From Planctomycetota bacterium (lineage in GTDB: Bacteria; Planctomycetota; Planctomycetia; Pirellulales; Thermoguttaceae), in NCBI GenBank assembly GCA_021784975.1, contig JAJYGU010000112.1:1-10234 (forward strand): 10,234 bases of DNA, given 5' to 3'. The position numbers were made by a program, and so were the translations under genes. Below the pieces are notes generated by a model that searched no databases, was not told the origin of the DNA, and was given only the letters and a program-made list of their open reading frames with translations. Below are positions 1 to 6,677 of the stretch, piece after piece; position 1 is the stretch's first letter, and every line of letters starts with the position of its first letter.

Positions 1-141
1 AGGCCAACTCGGGGCCTCCGCGGCCAACGCTACGCCACCGGCGGCGAGCACGCTTAGCAACGCCATCGCAACTCGCGGGCTCAGACGAACGCACGCCCGC
101 AGTCGCAGTACCGCGACTGACAGTCTGGGAAGACAACTCAT
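1..141 (-). CDS. Secreted protein of unknown function, 5' fragment (runs off the left edge)
   Basis: The minus strand is open from an ATG at 141 to base 1, giving 47 codons with no stop. The fragment reads as a classic export signal. It has an Arg-rich n-region (R13, R15, R19, R23), a hydrophobic core around residues 26-40 (MALLSVLAAGGVALA) and a probable signal peptidase I site ALA|AEAP after residue 40. The mature protein therefore begins just before the edge and its function cannot be read. An in-frame ATG at 66 (M26) would leave no basic n-region, so the upstream ATG is preferred, although its Shine-Dalgarno is poor (AGGA about 12 nt upstream). It follows the DUF5107 gene in the same direction across a 168-bp gap, so it may be the last visible member of that operon or have its own promoter. 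That it is a signal-bearing gene is fairly safe; the exact start is not. Confidence 0.62.
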   Translation of the reverse strand, partial: MSCLPRLSVAVLRLRACVRLSPRVAMALLSVLAAGGVALAAEAPSWP

Positions 142-270
142 CGTGCAAGACTATCCTGTTGGTGTCAGAGTAATGGCTAGAATCTTTATACGGCGGTTGC
201 AAAACGGCGAGACTGCCGGCCGACTATCCTACCAGAACACTAATCTCCGCTGATCGCCGCCTATACACGT

Positions 271-300
271 AATTAGCGAAGATCAGTGAAAATCAGTGTT
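271..300. repeat. Three imperfect 10-bp tandem units
   Basis: Three consecutive decamers, AATTAGCGAA, GATCAGTGAA and AATCAGTGTT, lie in exact 10-bp register just past the stop codon of the DUF5107-TPR gene (its 3' side, since that gene is on the minus strand). The heptamer ATCAGTG occurs twice, 10 bp apart. Similar short ATCAGTG-like strings are, from memory, common between genes in planctomycete genomes. No U-tract terminator is associated with it, and its function is unknown. Confidence 0.45.
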
Positions 301-309
301 CCCGCCCCC

Positions 310-3300
310 TCACCCTTTGGCCTTCTTCGTGCCGGACGCGCCTTGGCCCAATGCTTCGCGGCACTTTTGGCGATACTCGTTCTGCGTTCCGGGCACGTCG
401 GCGCCCTGGGCGCCGGCCTGCCAGGCGGCCCGGGCAGCGTCGCCGCGGCCAAGCGATTGGAGGGCTTTGCCGCGCCAGTATTGGGCCGGGGCCTCCTCGG
501 GCTTGTCGGAGCGACCCACGTTCAAGTTGGCCGGGTAGCGCAGGGCGGCTTCAAAGTCGGCCAGGGCCGCCCGGGCGTCGCCTCGGTCGAGGAACTGGCG
601 GCCGCGGGCGATGTGTGCCTGGTTATAAAGTCGCCAGGTCACGTCCTGCCCCTCCCAGTTGACGAAGTACGGTGTCGATTCCAGCAGCTTGATGCAGTCC
701 GCGTCGCGGTGCTCGTCCCGATATGCCTTGGCGAGCATGACAATAATCTCCGCCCGGCGCATGCCTTTGACCGGCATGGTCTCCAGGAGCCCAATGGCCT
801 CGTCGCGTTTGCCGGCGGAAATGAGTATATCGGCCAGGTCGCGATAGAGCGTCTGGTCGCCGGGCCGGGCGGCGATGGCCTTGCGATAGAGCGATTCGGC
901 CTTTGGCAAGTCGTTCTTGGCCGCCGCCGCCAGGCCGAGGTTGCGCCAGGCAATACTCAACTGGGCATCCAACGCGGCGGCCTTTTCCCACTGCCGAACC
1001 GCTTCCTCCACCCGGCCCAGATTCGCCAACAAGCAACCAAGCTGTAGATGCGCCTGGGCGTCCTTCGGGTTCTCACGGACCGCATAGCGGAGGATTTGGA
1101 CCTCTTCCGGCCGTGAGGCAAACACCCGATCCTTGTGCGTTTGGGCCGCCTGTTCAAGATACTCCCGAGCGGCGGCCGCTTGGCCGCGCTGCGAGGCGTA
1201 CCACGCCAGATAGTAGAACGGCAAAAAACTCCGCTGGGACGCCGGCTCGGCATCCAGGCAGGCCCGCGCAATCGCCTCCGCCTCGCGGATCAACCCGCAT
1301 TCGGCAAAGGTGAGGCTCGTTTCCAACATTTCAAACTCGTCGTCGCCGAGGAAGGACCGCGTCTCCGAGCTGAACCGCCTGCTCGCCGGTTGATTCTGCA
1401 AGAAAAGGACTGCCCGCGGCACCAGGGCCGTCGGGTTCTCCTGGAATCGCTTGCGGGCCAACTCGGTTTGGCGCGAGCCCTGCAAGGCCAGCAAGAGATG
1501 GTCGGCGGCCGTTCGATCGCAACCGTCGGCCGTCACTGCCTTGGCGAAGGCCGCCGCTGCGCCGGCCCGATCGCCCTGGCGGAAGGCCGCCCGGCCAGCC
1601 AGATCGTAACCCAGCGAGACCGTGCCGAATGAGCGGGCGGCGCGGTAGCCGCAACGCAACGCCTCAGAAAGATTGCCCAGCCGCAGGTTGCAGAGGCCCA
1701 AATAGTACCAAGCCAGGCCGCGGTCGCTGTCGCGATCGAGGGCTTTTTGGAGTTGCTTGCTCGCCTGGGCATACAAGCCGGCCTCGAAGTCGAGCACGGC
1801 CACGCCCAACAGCGAATCCACGTGGCCGGGGTCGCGGGCCAATGCCTTTTCATAATAGCTCCGCGCCGTACGCCGCTCGGTGCCGCGATCGGCCTTCCGC
1901 CCCTTCAAGAAAAGCTCCTCGACGCTCAACTGATCGTCGGGCTTTTCCACGAACCTGGCCGGATCGGGCGGTTCGACCTTGGGGATCGGCAGCGGGGAGG
2001 TGTAGCGGGCAAGCAGGCGTCCTTCTTTGCTGGTGACCGTGATATCGACCGGTTTTCCGGGATCCTGGCTCAACGGCAACACGGCCGGCTCGTTGGGCGT
2101 CAAATCGACGTTGCTCAGCACCGTGTGGCCCTCCTGGGCGACCACGCACTTCGCCCGGGGAAACCGCGCCGTGGCCAAGAGCCGCAATTCCAACCGCCCG
2201 TCGCGCCGCAACGTCTGAGCGGCCAGGTCGCGGGTGGCATACTCGAAGCCGTTTCCCAATCCGTGCACCGGATACCACCATTCCTGCCACTGCACCACGT
2301 CGCGCGGGGCCAACATGCCGTAATCCGACTGCGTTGGCAGCGGCCCGCTCTGCACCTCGATATACGGCCCGTCGGTGTCAGTGAGGTTCTTTTGGGCCAC
2401 TTTGCCGAACTCCCACTCGCCCCAGGTCCAGGCCTTCTTGCCGCCCAATTCGTGGTGATCGGCCGCTTGGACGACGCCCCGATCGGCCTCGCCGTCGTAG
2501 GCCCCGAAGAAGTCGTGCGTGCAGTGGACGGCGAAAATCGACGAGTATTTCGGGTAGTTCTTCAGCCACGAGAGATCCCGCCCCTTGTCCACCGGCCAGC
2601 GAAAGAACTCGCGGGCGTTGTGGTCCGTGCCCAGGCTCATCGGGAAAATGAACCGGGTGGCCGGACGGTTGGGAAAGGCGGTGCAATTCCAGAAGTAATA
2701 CGGGTGCGTGCCGTCGTTGGGGTTTTCCAAGCGGATTTGCTCGTCGAGATACGCCCGGCCGGGGTGCAAGGTCACGCGGGCCGTCCAGCGGGTGCGGAAG
2801 ATCTGCTCCAGGTCGCTGATCTCCAGGTAGCCCGATCCGTCGGGGCTCTTGCCGACGATCGCGTCCACCGGGGAGAGAATGGTCACCGTGTGGCCGTGCG
2901 GTCCGGCGTTCCATTCGACGCCGCCCGAGATCCACGCCCCGCGCATGGCGATCATGCCCGGCTTAATCACCTGGTTGAGGTGGAACATCTCCTTGCCCTG
3001 GGTCTTGTCGAGGACCGAGTGCAGCCGCCCGCCCAACTCCGGCAGACAGGTGATCTTCAGATACTCATTTTCCAGAAACAGCGCCTTGTAGGTGCGATCG
3101 ACCTTGCGGCGGGAGAGGTGGTCCTGCATGACGTAGGGGTAGATGATCGAGTCGCGGACGGTGACCGACAGCTTCGCCCCGCCCTGCAAGGCCCAGAACT
3201 GCGGGTTGACGTCCTCCTGCCACGCGTACGTGGGGATGGTGACGGTTCCCTGCCAGGCGCGAACCTCGGCCTTGGCCTGGCTCCAAGCGGCAATCGCGGC

Positions 3301-3348
3301 AGACACTGCGACGGACAAGATAATCGCCGGGACAGATCGCGGTTTCAT
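310..3348 (-). CDS. Secreted DUF5107 and TPR repeat protein
   Basis: The product is 1012 residues. The ATG at 3348 is chosen because AGGAAG lies 7 nt upstream and a signal peptide follows at once (K2, R4, hydrophobic stretch 6-22, cleavage AKA|E after residue 27). An in-frame start 123 bases further upstream would bury that signal. Residues about 35-380 match the DUF5107 family, which I recall as having a galactose-mutarotase-like beta-sandwich fold. Landmarks are PELGGR (103-108), GGVEWN (142-147), GPHGH (149-153), WTWGEWEFG (307-315), EVQSG (331-335) and EWWYP (356-360). A linker then leads to many TPR helices from about residue 500 to 980, with units such as AWRNLGLAAAAKNDLPKAE. DUF5107 has no established reaction known to me. 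The fold and the conserved His, Glu and Trp residues suggest carbohydrate binding or turnover outside the cytoplasm, with TPRs for protein contacts. It lies 216 bp downstream of the export-protein gene in the same direction, so a link to EPS is plausible but unproven. Family assignment is confident; role is not. Confidence 0.9.
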   Translation of the reverse strand: MKPRSVPAIILSVAVSAAIAAWSQAKAEVRAWQGTVTIPTYAWQEDVNPQFWALQGGAKLSVTVRDSIIYPYVMQDHLSRRKVDRTYKALFLENEYLKITCLPELGGRLHSVLDKTQGKEMFHLNQVIKPGMIAMRGAWISGGVEWNAGPHGHTVTILSPVDAIVGKSPDGSGYLEISDLEQIFRTRWTARVTLHPGRAYLDEQIRLENPNDGTHPYYFWNCTAFPNRPATRFIFPMSLGTDHNAREFFRWPVDKGRDLSWLKNYPKYSSIFAVHCTHDFFGAYDGEADRGVVQAADHHELGGKKAWTWGEWEFGKVAQKNLTDTDGPYIEVQSGPLPTQSDYGMLAPRDVVQWQEWWYPVHGLGNGFEYATRDLAAQTLRRDGRLELRLLATARFPRAKCVVAQEGHTVLSNVDLTPNEPAVLPLSQDPGKPVDITVTSKEGRLLARYTSPLPIPKVEPPDPARFVEKPDDQLSVEELFLKGRKADRGTERRTARSYYEKALARDPGHVDSLLGVAVLDFEAGLYAQASKQLQKALDRDSDRGLAWYYLGLCNLRLGNLSEALRCGYRAARSFGTVSLGYDLAGRAAFRQGDRAGAAAAFAKAVTADGCDRTAADHLLLALQGSRQTELARKRFQENPTALVPRAVLFLQNQPASRRFSSETRSFLGDDEFEMLETSLTFAECGLIREAEAIARACLDAEPASQRSFLPFYYLAWYASQRGQAAAAREYLEQAAQTHKDRVFASRPEEVQILRYAVRENPKDAQAHLQLGCLLANLGRVEEAVRQWEKAAALDAQLSIAWRNLGLAAAAKNDLPKAESLYRKAIAARPGDQTLYRDLADILISAGKRDEAIGLLETMPVKGMRRAEIIVMLAKAYRDEHRDADCIKLLESTPYFVNWEGQDVTWRLYNQAHIARGRQFLDRGDARAALADFEAALRYPANLNVGRSDKPEEAPAQYWRGKALQSLGRGDAARAAWQAGAQGADVPGTQNEYRQKCREALGQGASGTKKAKG

Positions 3349-3492
3349 GGCATTTCTTCCTTTGGGGGGCAATTGATCCAGTGCCGCAGGTGACCGCATT
3401 TTAGCCCGCGGGAGCAAGGAAGAAAAGCGAGCTGCGCCACCCCGCGACGCAAGCAAGCAGTACCAACCCAAAGCGCGATCCAGAGACGCAAA

Positions 3493-3545
3493 GCGAGCGA
3501 ATATGGCTCGCCCTCGCTAACGATTCGGGTCAGTGTCTTTGACCC
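3493..3545. repeat. Two adjacent hairpins between the export gene and the DUF5107 gene
   Basis: Two perfect 6-bp inverted repeats, each with a 7-nt loop, sit side by side. GCGAGC (3493-3498) pairs with GCTCGC (3506-3511), and GGGTCA (3527-3532) pairs with TGACCC (3540-3545). Between them lies CCTCGCTAACGATTCGGG, which resembles an intergenic repeat I remember as abundant in planctomycete genomes (CTCGCTAACGCTTCGGGTTAG-like). On the minus strand the hairpins begin about 20 nt after the stop of the export-protein gene. They lack a T-run, so they are not a standard intrinsic terminator. They could tune readthrough or protect the 3' end of the mRNA, or simply be a dispersed repeat. Confidence 0.45.
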
Positions 3546-3564
3546 TGAGGACGCCGTTCGCCGG

Positions 3565-5028
3565 CTATAGTGTCGATAAGCCGGTGTACGCGGTGACATT
3601 GAAGGGCACTATGCCGTACAGCCCGCGGGTGAAGAAGAGCTGAATCCACTCGTCCCTGATCAGGATCTTACTCTTGGGCACCAGCACCAGGTCCGAGTCA
3701 CGGAGCCAGATTTCGTCGGTTGGGCAGGGCCGCTTGCCGTAGAGGCCCGGCCGCAGGTCCAACTGGGTGGCCATCAGGCACCAGTTTTCGTCGCGGCGAA
3801 AGACTACCACGTTCCTCACATTGGCGCCGACGTTCCAACCGCCCGCTAAGGCGATGGCCTGCATGGCGGTGGTCGGGCCTTCCAGGCTGAATCGGCCGGG
3901 GTTCTTCACTTCGCCGACCACGTAGACGTAGCGCGGGGCCCGATCTTCGAGAATGGGCGTCACCTCGACCCCGTAGAAGCGGCGATTATAGCGAGCTTCA
4001 ATCTCCGATTTCAACTCGTCGAGGGTCAGCCCTTGGGCCGGCACCGAGCCGATGGCCGGCAACTGGATGGTCCCGGCCGGATTGATGCGGATGATGACCC
4101 CTTGTCCCCCGCGGCCGTAGCGCTGGTCGACCGACAAGCGGAGCTCTTCCACGCGGGTATTGACTTTGACGGGTGTGATGCTGATCTGCGGTTCCTTGAC
4201 AAACTGCTTGTAACGGTTTTCCACGTCGTCGCGGAGCTCGGCCAGCGTGTGGCTGGCGGCCGGGACCGTGCCGATCAGCGGCAAAGTCAGGGCGCCATCG
4301 GGCTGAATCAGGGCCTCGCGATTCAAGTCGGGCCGGTTGACGGCCTCGATCTTCACCACGTCCCCCACATCGAGCTGGTACGGCTGCGGCGAAGGATTTC
4401 CCGTCAAGCCGTAGACGCAGCGCACCACGTCGTCCACCCGCAGGTGATACACCGGGACATGGGCGGACCGCGCCGGCCCGATGTACTCGCCATGGGCCAA
4501 CATCTGCCAGGGAATCAGTTGCTGCGAGCGCCAGCCGGGCTCCCGCGAACAGCCCGCCGGCGGGCAGGCGACGCCGCAACGGCACGAGGGGCTGCACGAT
4601 TGCCAGGTCGACATCGGCCGCGCCGAAGTGGCCGGACTGGCATCGCTGGCCGGTTCCGGAAAAACGTTGCTGCTGGCGGAGGAAACAAAACTGATCTTTG
4701 GGGCGTCGGGTTCGTTCGGCACCGGTTCCGGCTGCGGGAGAGAATCCGCTGCTTGCGGCAACGGTTTTGCCGCTTGCGGCGACGAACTGGCCGCTTGCGG
4801 CCGCGATTCCGCCGGCGGCGCAGTGGACTCGGCCACTTCCGGCAACGACTCTACCTGGAATCCGTCGTCGATTTCCGCCATGCCGGACGAATTGCCGTAT
4901 GCCAAGGCGGGGGCGGGACTGTCGGCATAGCTCAGGGCGCAGGCGGAGACGACCCACACCCAAACCAGCGTGCAAACGGGAAGACAAATCGATTCGGCGA
5001 GAGCGACCCGACGAAACCGGTCACACAT
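3565..5028 (-). CDS. Outer-membrane polysaccharide export protein (OPX/Wza-like, PES and SLBB domains)
   Basis: This 487-residue protein is the likely conduit for polysaccharide across the periplasm and outer membrane. A signal peptide ends near residue 35. VSAC (27-30) could be a lipobox with acylated C30, as in Wza, or cleavage may follow SYA at 35. Residues 70-105 form a Pro/Ala/Gln heptad repeat. Residues 145-160 hold five cysteines (145, 149, 151, 155, 160). A PES (poly_export) domain spans about 217-286, beginning YQLDVGDVVKIEAV. A second PES-like repeat with INPAGTIQLPAIGSVP follows at about 297-360. An SLBB domain follows at about 367-415 (YVVGEVKNPGRF). The C-terminal segment, about 460-487, could be the amphipathic pore helix known from Wza. 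At 487 residues it is longer than Wza (about 380), mainly through the N-terminal extension. ATG 5028 is chosen over ATG 5040 because GGAGG lies 5 nt before it. The TPR gene ends 87 bp upstream on the same strand, suggesting co-transcription. Confidence 0.93.
   Translation of the reverse strand: MCDRFRRVALAESICLPVCTLVWVWVVSACALSYADSPAPALAYGNSSGMAEIDDGFQVESLPEVAESTAPPAESRPQAASSSPQAAKPLPQAADSLPQPEPVPNEPDAPKISFVSSASSNVFPEPASDASPATSARPMSTWQSCSPSCRCGVACPPAGCSREPGWRSQQLIPWQMLAHGEYIGPARSAHVPVYHLRVDDVVRCVYGLTGNPSPQPYQLDVGDVVKIEAVNRPDLNREALIQPDGALTLPLIGTVPAASHTLAELRDDVENRYKQFVKEPQISITPVKVNTRVEELRLSVDQRYGRGGQGVIIRINPAGTIQLPAIGSVPAQGLTLDELKSEIEARYNRRFYGVEVTPILEDRAPRYVYVVGEVKNPGRFSLEGPTTAMQAIALAGGWNVGANVRNVVVFRRDENWCLMATQLDLRPGLYGKRPCPTDEIWLRDSDLVLVPKSKILIRDEWIQLFFTRGLYGIVPFNVTAYTGLSTL
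4720..4803 (-). repeat. 21-bp tandem repeat inside the export gene (7-residue PQAA repeat)
   Basis: GCTTGCGGC (plus-strand reading) recurs at 4751, 4772 and 4793 with an exact 21-bp period, and a fourth decayed copy lies near 4730. In the protein this gives RPQAASS, SPQAAKP, LPQAADS and LPQPEPV, covering residues 76-103. The repeat lies in the low-complexity linker between signal peptide and Cys cluster. Being in frame, copy-number change would lengthen or shorten the linker without breaking the gene. Confidence 0.8.
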
Positions 5029-5033
5029 ACAGG

Positions 5034-5038
5034 CCTCC
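5034..5038 (-). promoter_or_regulatory. Shine-Dalgarno that sets the start of the export gene
   Basis: GGAGG on the minus strand lies 5 nt before ATG 5028. It overlaps an in-frame upstream ATG at 5040 (ATGGAGG), which itself has no good upstream site. The site therefore favours the 487-residue product over the 491-residue one. Confidence 0.65.
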
Positions 5039-5115
5039 ATGCCCGTTGGCGATAGCGTGTTCCGCTGCCTCAGCTCGATCCCTTCATGGGCGGCGGCCGA
5101 GGGCGGGTTTCAAGT

Positions 5116-6126
5116 TTATCTAGTAAAGCAGTCCGAAATCCATTTCGGCAGCAAAGTGAATCTGGCCGGGGATTCGCCCGTCTTCGGCGCCGATTCCGCC
5201 ACTGGGTTTGTGGAGCTTGGCTGGGCGGCCGTCGCCGGACGGGCGGGCGGGGCATCTTTGTCCCAGGCAGGCGATCGCTGCATAAACTCCGCGGGTTCAA
5301 CCCAGGCAACCGGTGTTACCGAACTGCTGGGCCGCGTGGGATCGCCGAGCGTGGTAGTGCGACGCGCGGAAAACAGCTTTTGGCCTTCGGCCTTCGCCCG
5401 CTCGGCCAATTCGAGCCGTCCGAGCTTGGCGTAGACCACGGCGAGGTTTTCCCACAATTCAGGCTGCGGCGAGACCGCCAACGCGTGTCGGAAAGCATTC
5501 TGTGCATCCTCCATGCGACCGTAGCGGGCCAATAGCACTCCCAATTCATTGGCCGCCAACACGTTGCTCGGATCGACGGCCAGTGCCGCCTGATACAAGG
5601 CAGCCGCTTTCGGACAGGCCAGGGGATCGGGTGTGTCGTCCCCGTCGGCAGTGGCAAGTTGGCCGCGGGCCAGGGCAGACAGTGCCAGCGATCCGACGGG
5701 CTCGTGAGCCACACTGTAGGCCAACGCCTGTTGCACACGGAACAAATGCGACTGGACGGCCTCGATCGACTCCTGTCGGGCAATACGGTCGGCGTCGTGC
5801 AGACCTCGCAGCCCGTTCTCCAAGGCCTGCGAGCACTCCGCTCTGCGATCACCGTCCCGGCTTCTGGCCAGCAGCCGCAACGCGGCAACGAACTCGACCC
5901 GTGCGGCGTGGACCGCCCGGCGTTCCGCCAGCCGATAGCCTTCGCGGAGGTGGTCATACGCCCGCTGGACTGCAAGCTCTCGGGTTTCGGCCTGCGGTGG
6001 GGGGATGCCAGGGGACGATGTAGCTTGGGTATCTTGGGCGGTCGATACCGACGTCGCCAACCCTACCAATGCCGACAAAAGAAAGGCCCGGGGCGCGCTT
6101 CGTGAATCCCTCCACCAGCACCACAT
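5116..6126 (-). CDS. Secreted TPR repeat protein linked to polysaccharide export
   Basis: This 336-residue protein starts at ATG 6126, with AGGGAGG 7 nt upstream. A signal peptide is evident: basic residues R6, R9 and R13, a hydrophobic core 14-27, and cleavage after STA at residue 30. Residues about 50-160 are predicted helical and Arg/Ala-rich, without clear TPR consensus. Two clear TPRs lie at about 173-206 (YQAALAVDPSNVLAANELG) and 207-240 (FRHALAVSPQPELWENLAV). The tail from about 255 is Pro/Ser/Ala-rich and probably disordered, with a distinctive TPVAWVEPAEF stretch (271-281). It is the first gene of the leftward block and ends 87 bp before the export-protein start. By analogy with periplasmic TPR helpers of EPS secretion such as AlgK and the BcsC TPR region, it may scaffold the export machinery. 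That is inferred from position and repeats, since I recognise no named family. Unlike those proteins it has few TPRs. Confidence 0.87.
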   Translation of the reverse strand: MWCWWRDSRSAPRAFLLSALVGLATSVSTAQDTQATSSPGIPPPQAETRELAVQRAYDHLREGYRLAERRAVHAARVEFVAALRLLARSRDGDRRAECSQALENGLRGLHDADRIARQESIEAVQSHLFRVQQALAYSVAHEPVGSLALSALARGQLATADGDDTPDPLACPKAAALYQAALAVDPSNVLAANELGVLLARYGRMEDAQNAFRHALAVSPQPELWENLAVVYAKLGRLELAERAKAEGQKLFSARRTTTLGDPTRPSSSVTPVAWVEPAEFMQRSPAWDKDAPPARPATAAQPSSTNPVAESAPKTGESPARFTLLPKWISDCFTR

Positions 6127-6421
6127 TCGCCAACCTCCCTGTCAGCGCCAAACGCTGTCGCGTCTCGGAAATATATCGGCGCAACATCTTGCCAATAAAT
6201 GACTTCAGCAATCGGATCCTGCCGCGGCTCAATTCCGGCTCCCGCGCGGAAGCCGAGGCCACGCTCAAGGCCCTACTTCTTAGCTATGGTGAATCTCGTC
6301 CAAAGACGCGCGTTAACAAGAATAAACGTCGCACATCGAAAACAACCGTTAGATTTGGCAGAAACGGTGCAATGGAACAGGTCTTCCTCTGCAAATCTTG
6401 TCTTCCAATCTAGCCATTTTG

Positions 6422-6450
6422 TTGACATTTCTAAGTCGCTTCATTATGCT
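6422..6450 (+). promoter_or_regulatory. Sigma70-type promoter for the rightward block
   Basis: A perfect -35 TTGACA (6422-6427) is followed by exactly 17 bases and a -10 TATGCT (6445-6450, 4 of 6 matches to TATAAT). Transcription would begin near 6457 and leave an untranslated leader of about 220 nt before the co-polymerase ATG at 6678. It is the best promoter match noticed in the window. Confidence 0.6.
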
Positions 6451-6567
6451 GGCCATTAAAGTGAGGGGATTGAATTAGACTGTTAGGACCGCACTATAGT
6501 GACTGGGTTGTACCGGCTCTCGTTACGAATGCCCCCCGTCGCTTGACCCGTTTTCTACAATATTGCA

Positions 6568-6585
6568 GATCGCGCATCCGCGATC
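6568..6585. promoter_or_regulatory. 7-bp inverted repeat in the leader of the rightward block
   Basis: GATCGCG and CGCGATC flank a 4-base loop CATC, a perfect stem of seven pairs ending 92 bases before ATG 6678. If transcribed from the promoter at 6422-6450 it would form a stable leader hairpin. As DNA it could be a dyad operator for a repressor. No U-run follows, so an intrinsic terminator is unlikely. Confidence 0.45.
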
Positions 6586-6663
6586 GCAGTCACCATCGGA
6601 AAGAAACTGAGTAGCTCACTGGTCATTTCGGACGGGTGGTCCTAAGTACTACAAATGAACTAA

Positions 6664-6669
6664 GGGAGG
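6664..6669 (+). promoter_or_regulatory. Shine-Dalgarno of the co-polymerase gene
   Basis: GGGAGG lies 8 nt before ATG 6678 and decides the start. An in-frame GTG at 6636 lies upstream of this site and would add 14 residues unlike a PCP N-terminus. Confidence 0.75.
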
Positions 6670-6677
6670 TGTCTGCC

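Larger units (their letters stand above)
6127..6677. other. Divergent intergenic control region, 551 bp
   Basis: This region separates the leftward and rightward blocks. Its right part (about 6290-6670) is visibly richer in A and T than the flanking genes. It holds a sigma70-type promoter facing right (6422-6450), a perfect 10-bp palindrome CACTATAGTG at 6492-6501, and a 7-bp inverted repeat at 6568-6585. For the leftward genes only a weak candidate is seen: a -10-like TATATT on the minus strand about 45 nt before the TPR start, without a convincing -35. Open frames across the region have no ribosome site or recognisable protein character. I see no tRNA or known riboswitch. Confidence 0.7.

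Noticed and set aside
185..190. TATAAA on the minus strand as a -10 box for the left-edge gene
   Set aside because: No acceptable -35 hexamer is found 16-18 bp upstream, so it was not called as a promoter.
286..1047. A 253-codon plus-strand frame near the left edge
   Set aside because: Antisense to the TPR part of the DUF5107 protein. Its hydrophobic start is a by-product of the Ala/Leu-rich opposite strand.
1747..3393. A 548-codon open frame on the plus strand
   Set aside because: It lies antisense to the DUF5107-TPR gene, which has a signal peptide, ribosome site and recognisable domains. The plus-strand product has no family features and is typical of antisense shadow frames in high-GC coding DNA.
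3349..3471. Upstream extension of the DUF5107 gene to an ATG at 3471
   Set aside because: It would place 41 uncharacteristic residues before a clear signal peptide, and the good AGGAAG site lies just before ATG 3348.
4033..5055. A 340-codon open frame on the plus strand
   Set aside because: Antisense to the export-protein gene, His/Arg/Gly-rich and without domain motifs or a ribosome site.
6069..6459. Plus-strand frames across the divergent intergenic region
   Set aside because: They overlap the start of the TPR gene in antisense, lack Shine-Dalgarno sites and show no coherent protein character.
6636..6677. GTG start for the co-polymerase gene
   Set aside because: The strong GGGAGG site at 6664-6669 serves ATG 6678. 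The extra residues are not PCP-like.
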